From Bacteroidota bacterium (GTDB taxonomy: Bacteria; Bacteroidota; Bacteroidia; Chitinophagales; LD1), in NCBI GenBank assembly GCA_018267355.1, contig JAFDYP010000573.1:1-6439 (forward strand): a DNA stretch of 6,439 nucleotides. The letters are read 5' to 3'. Made by a program: the position numbers and the translations under genes. Every line of letters starts with the position of its first letter. Positions within the stretch are counted from its first letter, which is position 1. Below are positions 1 to 4,235 of this stretch, piece by piece. The notes below the pieces were generated by a model. That model ran no database searches and was not told where the DNA came from. It worked only from the letters and a program-made list of their open reading frames with translations.

Positions 1-1105
1 TATCACAGGGGCGCTGGCGGCCTATGAGTTGGTCAAGGCGGGCTGCCGGGTGGTGGCGATCTCTAAGTCGCGGCCTGCCTCTGATAGCACGGCTGCGACG
101 ACGGCGCTCCTGCAATATGAAATAGACACGCCGCTCCGCGAGCTGATAGATAAAGTGGGCCCGTATCATGCAGAGCGCAGCTACCTGCTGTGCCATGATA
201 GCATAGATCAACTGGATAAAGTGCATAAAGCCGTGGGTGCCACTAAGGTCTTTCATAAACGGAAGAGCCTGCTGCTGGCTGCGCTGAAGAAAGATGTAGA
301 GGACCTGGCGCATGAGTATCAGCTGCGGCGTGAGATAGGTATCAGGGCGCAGTGGCTCAGTGCTGATGATGTAAAAGAACGATGGGGCCTGGACAATGCT
401 GCAGCTATCTACTCTGCACAGGCTGCCGAGACAGATGCCTACCTGCTCACGCAAAAGATACTACAGTGGTGTGCGGTGCGCGGTATGCAAGTGTATGATC
501 ACGCAGAGGTGACCACTATACATGAGACGCAGCGGGAGGTGACACTGACCACAGACCGCGGCTATGCGCTGTGCGCAAAGTACGTAGTGATGGCCACGGG
601 CTATGAGGGTACAAAATGGCTGGACCTCAATGTGGCGCGCCTGCATAGTACCTATGCCATCATCAGCAAGCCCGTACCGCGTGAGCAACTCTGGCGCGAC
701 CGCTGCCTGATATGGGATACAGGCAAGCCATACCTGTATCTGCGCACTACTACTGATGACCGCATCATCATAGGAGGCAGGGATGAGACCTGGCATAGCG
801 GTCACAAGCGCGATGTACTGATACGGCGCAAGTCTCAGGAGCTGTGCTGCGATTTTCAGAAGAAGTTCCCTTATATCGATTTCCACATGGACTACGCATG
901 GGCGGGTACCTTTGGTGAGACGGCGGATGGACTACCGTATATCGGCCCTGCGAAAAAGCACTCAAAGGTATTGTACTCGCTTGGCTACGGCGGCAATGGC
1001 ATTACCTTTAGCCAGATAGGCGCGGTGATCCTTCGTGATCTTATCACGGGCAGAGGCAATAAAGACGCAGAGATATTCAGCTTTGACCGGCTAAACTATC
1101 GGTGA
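1..1105 (+). CDS. FAD-dependent oxidoreductase, DadA/glycine oxidase (DAO) family, 5'-truncated
   Basis: C-terminal 367 residues of a flavoprotein that probably oxidises an amine or amino-acid-like substrate; the substrate cannot be told. The frame is open from base 2 and begins ITGALAAYELVKAG, the end of the N-terminal FAD-binding Rossmann fold (last part of GxGxxG, then its helix), so the true start lies upstream. The TTG at 29 is inside this helix and is not a start. Family landmarks are STAATTALLQYEID after the second strand (from about residue 27 of the visible part), VVMATGYE (the second dinucleotide-contact strand), IIIGGRDE, and the C-terminal FAD-contact segment LGYGGNGITFSQIGA near bases 980-1020. 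The acidic residue usual at the end of the second strand, which binds the FAD ribose, appears to be Ser (VVAISKS). It ends with TGA at 1103-1105, four bases before the stop of the convergent gene. The fold call is firm; the reaction is not. Confidence 0.9.
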   Translation, partial: ITGALAAYELVKAGCRVVAISKSRPASDSTAATTALLQYEIDTPLRELIDKVGPYHAERSYLLCHDSIDQLDKVHKAVGATKVFHKRKSLLLAALKKDVEDLAHEYQLRREIGIRAQWLSADDVKERWGLDNAAAIYSAQAAETDAYLLTQKILQWCAVRGMQVYDHAEVTTIHETQREVTLTTDRGYALCAKYVVMATGYEGTKWLDLNVARLHSTYAIISKPVPREQLWRDRCLIWDTGKPYLYLRTTTDDRIIIGGRDETWHSGHKRDVLIRRKSQELCCDFQKKFPYIDFHMDYAWAGTFGETADGLPYIGPAKKHSKVLYSLGYGGNGITFSQIGAVILRDLITGRGNKDAEIFSFDRLNYR

Positions 1106-1109
1106 GAGG

Positions 1110-2510
1110 TCAAGCCGTGACTGTAGCTCCTGTTTCCTTTGGCAGGTCCGTCTTTGCGATAGCGCCATAGCCGCCTGCTATGTTGATCACTTTCTGCACC
1201 CCGCGCGATTTGAAGATAGATGCAGCTATCATAGACCGGTAGCCACCGGCGCAGTGGATGTAGTATTTCTTGTCCTTGTCTATCGTTCCCATCCAGTCGT
1301 CTATGTAGTCCAGCGGTTTATTAGGCACATGAGGCAGGTGGCCGGTCTCATACTCGCCTGGACGACGTATGTCCAGTACATTGATACTATTACTCCAGTG
1401 CTGCGCGGCAAAGTCTGCCGCTGAGATACTCTCTATCGTGTCTACGTCCTTGCCCGCATCGCGCCATGCTGCTACGCCACCACTTAGGTAGCCCAGCGTA
1501 TTGTCATAGCCCACACGTGCCAGGCGCATCACGGCCTCCTCCTCGCGCCCCGCGTCTGCTACCAGCAGGATGGGCTGGTCCAGCGTAGGGATCAGCGCGC
1601 CTACCCACGGGGCAAACTGTCCGTCTATACCGATATTGATCGAGCCGGGCACGAAGCCTGCGGCAAACTCCTGTGGTGCGCGGGTGTCCAGTATCAGCAC
1701 ATCTCCCGTATAGGCCAGCGCCTCAAAGTCAGCAGGGGAGAGGGCGCGGAGGCCGGTCTTATTCACCTCATCCAGGCTCTGCGCGCCTTGCTTATTCAGC
1801 ATGGCATTGAGCGGGAAGTATCGCGGCGCAGGAGCCAGTCCATCCGTGATCGCCGCTACAAATTCCTCTTTGGTCTGTGCCTTCAGCGCGTAGTTGGTTT
1901 CTTTCTGGTGCCCCAGCGTGTCAGAGGTGTCCTTAGAGAGGTTTTTGCCGCAGGCAGATCCGGCGCCGTGTGCCGGGTAGACGATCACACCATCGGGGAG
2001 TGTCATGAGCTTATTTCGCAGCGAGTCGTAGAGCATCCCCGCCAGGTCGGTGATGGTCACATCCGCCTTGATAGCCAGGTCTGGGCGGCCTACATCTCCG
2101 ATGAAGAGCGTATCGCCCGTGAAGATGCAATGTGCCTTACCATTCTCGTCAATTAATAGATATGTAGTAGATTCCAGAGTATGGCCCGGTGTATGGATGG
2201 CGCGGATGGTCACATCGCCTATCTTAAATTCCTCACCATCCGTTGCACTATAGCTGTCAAAGCCGCAAGAGGCATTAGGGCCGTAGACGATGTTTGCACC
2301 GGTCTTCTGGGCCAGCTCTACATGGCCGGAGACGAAGTCTGCGTGGAAGATTGTCTCAAAGACGTACTTGATCTGCGCATTGTCTTTGGCGGCACGCTTG
2401 AGGTAAGGGCCGGTTTCGCGCAGCGGATCGATAATAGCGGCCTCGCCGCGGCTCTCTATGTAGTAGGCAGCCTCAGAGAGGCAGCCGGTGTATAGTTGCT
2501 CTACCGTCAT
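1110..2510 (-). CDS. MBL-fold metallohydrolase with two rhodanese domains (persulfide dioxygenase-like)
   Basis: A 466-residue fusion of an ETHE1-like metallo-beta-lactamase domain (about 1-235) and two rhodanese domains (about 255-355 and 360-460). Such fusions oxidise low-molecular-weight persulfides to sulfite and move sulfane sulfur, in cytoplasmic sulfide detoxification. Metal-site landmarks present are HTPGH (His106, His110), GDTLF (Asp133) and YPAHG (His181). The first motif reads ETIFHADFVSGH (52-63): His56 and Asp58 are kept, but position 54 is Ile where relatives I recall have His. The first rhodanese domain has no cysteine in its loop (VADAGREE, 317-324) and is probably structural. 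The second has HCAGGYRS with Cys420 as the likely sulfur carrier. The ATG at 2508-2510 gives the family N-terminus (MTVEQLYTGCLSEAAYYIES). No Shine-Dalgarno sequence is visible, as is common in Bacteroidota. It is transcribed alone, opposite to all neighbours. The family call is secure; dioxygenase activity is uncertain because of Ile54. Confidence 0.93.
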   Translation of the reverse strand: MTVEQLYTGCLSEAAYYIESRGEAAIIDPLRETGPYLKRAAKDNAQIKYVFETIFHADFVSGHVELAQKTGANIVYGPNASCGFDSYSATDGEEFKIGDVTIRAIHTPGHTLESTTYLLIDENGKAHCIFTGDTLFIGDVGRPDLAIKADVTITDLAGMLYDSLRNKLMTLPDGVIVYPAHGAGSACGKNLSKDTSDTLGHQKETNYALKAQTKEEFVAAITDGLAPAPRYFPLNAMLNKQGAQSLDEVNKTGLRALSPADFEALAYTGDVLILDTRAPQEFAAGFVPGSINIGIDGQFAPWVGALIPTLDQPILLVADAGREEEAVMRLARVGYDNTLGYLSGGVAAWRDAGKDVDTIESISAADFAAQHWSNSINVLDIRRPGEYETGHLPHVPNKPLDYIDDWMGTIDKDKKYYIHCAGGYRSMIAASIFKSRGVQKVINIAGGYGAIAKTDLPKETGATVTA

Positions 2511-2699
2511 ACCGCTAAAATACGCAAATCACGCCAACCTACATGACTGGTGCAGAAAAGGATACCTGATATAGGTCAATGCCTGAATTGATAACTTTTT
2601 TTTCTGCTGCGCAAATTGATTGCGTAGTGACGTCTTAGCTTTGAGTTGAAAACCAGTCATCACTCGATTTTGAAAAAGAATTACATCCTGTACTAATTC

Positions 2700-2726
2700 T
2701 GAAAATTCTATAATCATGAAAATTCT
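2700..2726 (+). repeat. Short direct repeat TGAAAATTCT, two copies 17 bases apart
   Basis: Exact 10-base copies lie at 2700-2709 and 2717-2726; a related AATTCTG lies just before the first, at 2695-2701. The 17-base offset is not a whole number of helical turns. The stretch is AT-rich, so chance is a real possibility. It lies upstream of the terminase-like gene and could be a regulator binding site, but nothing else supports that. Confidence 0.3.
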
Positions 2727-2739
2727 GATTCAGACAATT

Positions 2740-2840
2740 GTATTCAAGTCTCCCTTCAGGGAAGTGCGATACTTCGGAATAGAGGGCCTGGCTGTTTTTG
2801 TATTAAAGTCCCCTTTGGGGATTTAGGGGCCTCCTTTTTT
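2740..2840 (+). repeat. Two diverged palindromic intergenic repeat units, 60 bases apart
   Basis: Unit 1 begins at 2740 with GTATTCAAGTCTCCCTTCAG and unit 2 begins at 2800 with GTATTAAAGTCCCCTTTGGG; the offset is exactly 60. Each has a small hairpin (TCCC/GGGA at 2751-2762; AAGTCCCC/GGGGATTT at 2806-2824 with one G-U pair), then a GGGCCT block (2784-2789 and 2827-2832) and a run of T (2795-2799 and 2835-2840). Unit 1 has about 19 extra bases (near 2763-2781) between hairpin and GGGCCT block. From memory, sequences like AAGTCCCC-TTT-GGGGATTTAGGGGC are scattered between genes in many Bacteroidota genomes, so these look like REP-type elements. They end 20 bases before the start codon at 2861. 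Unit 2 also resembles a weak terminator in the + direction, but its T run lies 10 bases after the stem. Confidence 0.6.
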
Positions 2841-2860
2841 CATCATAAAATCATATACCT

Positions 2861-3391
2861 ATGTCCGCACCTGCCGGCAATACCAACGCAACCAGATGGA
2901 CCCACCAGCAAACCCACGATATGCTCGATCAGATAGAGGAGCTGGCGTGGGATGAAAGCATCCACACCCTATCTCAGGCGCTACTCAAAGTCAAAGGCTA
3001 CAAACAGCTTTGGAGCTATTGGAAAAAGACCTGGGCGCTGGAAGGCGACATCATGGATCGCATCTACTACATCGAGCAGATCTTTATCAATAAGCTCGAA
3101 GAAGGCGCCCTCTTCAAACGCCTCAACCCCTCGGCCTGCTATTTCATCCTCCGCCAAAACTACGGCTATGACTCCAGGGCCGAACCCGAATTGCCATCCC
3201 ACCTCGTAGCAGAGCTGGAAGCATCAGCGGCTGAGGTTTCCGCTACCGATACTCAGACCAAAGTAGGGAAAGACAGTGCTGCGACTGATGCAGTCCGTCA
3301 GCCTCTTCTACAGCCAGCTACCGTGATCACAAGTACCGGGAAAAACACAGCCCGTACTTCTCGGCAAGCTATGCATCATACTAGGCAATAG
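2861..3391 (+). CDS. Terminase small subunit-like protein (orphan, tentative)
   Basis: A 176-residue soluble protein with no signal peptide or membrane segment. The N-terminus SAPAGNTNATRW (2-13) resembles the APxGNxNA opening common in phage terminase small subunits. Residues 20-103 look helical and end in INKLEEGALFKRLNPSACYF followed by ILRQNYGYDSRAE (76-108), resembling the helix-LNP-helix-FGY segment of gp3/terminase-small-subunit proteins that bind phage DNA for packaging. Residues 109-176 are rich in Ala, Thr, Ser and Gln with no apparent fold, so probably a disordered tail. The ATG at 2861 is the first in frame after TAA at 2846-2848; no Shine-Dalgarno sequence is seen. No large terminase, portal or capsid gene is nearby, and palindromic repeats lie on both sides. 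It may be a phage remnant or a domesticated DNA-binding protein. The assignment rests on remembered motif resemblance, so a plain hypothetical protein remains possible. Confidence 0.55.
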   Translation: MSAPAGNTNATRWTHQQTHDMLDQIEELAWDESIHTLSQALLKVKGYKQLWSYWKKTWALEGDIMDRIYYIEQIFINKLEEGALFKRLNPSACYFILRQNYGYDSRAEPELPSHLVAELEASAAEVSATDTQTKVGKDSAATDAVRQPLLQPATVITSTGKNTARTSRQAMHHTRQ

Positions 3392-3429
3392 CATCAATTA
3401 TATTTTATTGCGCATTTTATCCGGCCTTG

Positions 3430-3552
3430 ACAGGTTGTCCTTTGCACACCTGGTGCTTCCCTCTCCTTGGGAGAGGGAAGCTGCCGAAGGCTGATGGGTG
3501 AGGTGTCACCCCATTGTCATAAAAATGTCCAACCTGTGGAATCCCCCTCACC
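3430..3552. repeat. GC-rich palindromic intergenic repeat with a 12-bp hairpin
   Basis: The core is a perfect 12-bp stem, GCTTCCCTCTCC (3455-3466) and its complement (3470-3481), with the 3-base loop TTG. A second stem follows, GGGTGA/TCACCC (3496-3501 and 3506-3511) with loop GGTG. An 8-base inverted repeat, ACAGGTTG (3430-3437) and CAACCTGT (3530-3537), encloses both. CCTCACC at 3546-3552 could also pair with GGTGAGG at 3497-3503. The pattern CCCTCTCC-loop-GGAGAGGG followed by GGGTGAGG resembles intergenic repeats I recall from many Bacteroidota genomes. No T tract follows the main stem, so it is not a classical intrinsic terminator, although it could protect the 3' end of the upstream mRNA. 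The rest of the 187-base gap between the flanking genes holds nothing else recognisable. Confidence 0.7.
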
Positions 3553-3578
3553 ACATCATCCTGCTATAAAACAACACT

Positions 3579-4136
3579 ATGGCAGACATCGGAGAAACCA
3601 CCACCACTACAGGCAAGCACAAGCGTAACCGCGCAAAGAAGATCAACGTACGGGTAGACCTGACCCCTATGGTAGACCTCGCCTTCCTGCTCATCACCTT
3701 CTTTATGCTCACCACCACGCTCCTCGAGCAGCGCGCTATGGATGTCAAGACACCTGACAATCACAGCATCGTAGATACATACGTGTCCGAGTGCCAGCTG
3801 GTCTATCTCCTGGCTGACTCCGGAGGCAGGTACTACTCCTGGGAGGGGATAGAGTGCAAGGCCGTGACCCCCGTAGATCTCACTGGTCACAACAGCATAC
3901 AGCAAAAGCTCAAAGCCAGGCGTGATTTTCTCAAGACGCATTGCCTGTACCACGATGGCACCTCTAAGCCCCTGCTCTGCATCATCAAGCTCCTGCCTGG
4001 TAGCCGCTACGAGCAGATGGTAGCCCTGCTCGATGAGATGCACACAGACTCCATAGCCACCTACACCATACAGGACTATACCGCCGATGAGCTCAAAGCC
4101 GTAGACGCAGCACACAAAAGCATGGCTCTACATTGA
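3579..4136 (+). CDS. exbD: ExbD/TolR-family biopolymer transport protein
   Basis: A 185-residue inner-membrane protein of the ExbB-ExbD-TonB motor, which uses the proton motive force to energise outer-membrane receptors. The Lys/Arg-rich cytoplasmic N-terminus (13-25) is followed by VDLTPMVDLAFLLITFFMLT (26-45), the ExbD signature and single membrane helix; Asp33 aligns with the essential membrane aspartate (Asp25 in E. coli). Residues 50-185 form the periplasmic domain, including RYYSWEGIE and a SRYEQMVALLDEM helix near 145-160 that recalls the C-terminal region of Bacteroidota ExbD paralogues. It is somewhat longer than E. coli ExbD (about 140 residues), mainly in the periplasmic domain. 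The ATG at 3579 follows an in-frame TAA at 3567-3569. No exbB or tonB is in the window; the downstream neighbour, in the same direction, is a TonB-dependent receptor, its likely client. It may be a dedicated or second exbD copy. Family assignment is strong; the exact partner is inferred. Confidence 0.92.
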   Translation: MADIGETTTTTGKHKRNRAKKINVRVDLTPMVDLAFLLITFFMLTTTLLEQRAMDVKTPDNHSIVDTYVSECQLVYLLADSGGRYYSWEGIECKAVTPVDLTGHNSIQQKLKARRDFLKTHCLYHDGTSKPLLCIIKLLPGSRYEQMVALLDEMHTDSIATYTIQDYTADELKAVDAAHKSMALH

Positions 4137-4143
4137 TATCGCC

Positions 4144-4168
4144 TCGGTTCAAAATCAATTTTCACCGA
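4144..4168 (+). other. Imperfect inverted repeat after the exbD stop codon
   Basis: TCGGT (4144-4148) pairs with ACCGA (4164-4168), and inside it AAAA (4151-4154) pairs with TTTT (4159-4162), with a small asymmetric internal loop. It begins 7 bases after the exbD stop and is not followed by a T run, so it is a weak candidate for mRNA processing or partial termination between exbD and the receptor gene. Confidence 0.3.
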
Positions 4169-4188
4169 CACAAAACCTCCCTATCCAA

Positions 4189-4199
4189 AATGTAACATT
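4189..4199. promoter_or_regulatory. Palindrome AATGTAACATT upstream of the receptor gene
   Basis: A perfect 5-1-5 palindrome ends 36 bases before the receptor start codon, in a 99-base gap with no gene. Its position would suit an operator, but it does not match a regulator site I know (it is not Fur-like), and an 11-base palindrome in AT-rich DNA can occur by chance. Confidence 0.25.
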
Positions 4200-4235
4200 C
4201 AGCGTCAGAAAATCTCATTAAGTTTAGCCAGTACG

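Larger units (their letters stand above)
2511..2860. other. 350-base AT-rich intergenic region between divergent genes
   Basis: This region separates the MBL/rhodanese gene (leftward) from the terminase-like gene (rightward) and should hold both promoters. I found no convincing match to the Bacteroidota promoter pattern (TTG about 19 bases before TAnnTTTG) for either gene. Visible structure: an 8-base T tract (2596-2603); a 9-base inverted repeat, ATGACTGGT at 2543-2551 and its complement at 2652-2660; a 10-base direct repeat, TGAAAATTCT at 2700-2709 and 2717-2726; and two palindromic repeat units from 2740 to 2840, listed separately. A 62-codon leftward frame at 2529-2717 has no recognisable features and is not called. 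No tRNA or known small RNA is recognisable. Confidence 0.7.

Noticed and set aside
29..31. TTG as the start codon of the FAD oxidoreductase
   Set aside because: The frame is open upstream to base 2 and encodes the end of the Rossmann motif (ITGALAAYE), so the gene begins outside the window.
461..965. Leftward frames opposite the FAD oxidoreductase (461-886 and 768-965)
   Set aside because: Shadows of a gene with strong DAO-family motifs.
1788..2495. Rightward frames opposite the MBL/rhodanese gene
   Set aside because: Shadows of a gene intact over its whole length; no independent features.
2576..2603. Weak stem (TCAAT/ATTGA) followed by eight T as an intrinsic terminator
   Set aside because: The stem is short and AT-rich, 4 bases separate it from the T run, and no + strand gene ends upstream that would use it.
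2543..2660. Possible 118-base mini-element with 9-base terminal inverted repeats
   Set aside because: A 9-base inverted repeat is reasonably likely by chance in 350 bases, the match does not extend by even one base, and no target-site duplication is seen.
2529..2717. 62-codon leftward frame in the intergenic region
   Set aside because: No recognisable motif, AT-rich composition, and a length expected by chance. Not excluded, as it overlaps no gene and ends 18 bases before the MBL start codon.
2738..2756. T-loop-like ATTCAAGTC suggesting a tRNA
   Set aside because: No flanking T stem, anticodon arm or acceptor pairing; it belongs to the palindromic repeat.
3564..4115. 183-codon leftward frame opposite exbD
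   Set aside because: It lies wholly opposite a clear ExbD gene with family motifs; it reflects codon bias of the real gene.
4219..4226. TAAGTTTA as a Bacteroidota -7 promoter element for the receptor
   Set aside because: There is no TTG at the right distance upstream, and the site lies too near the ATG at 4236 for a normal leader.
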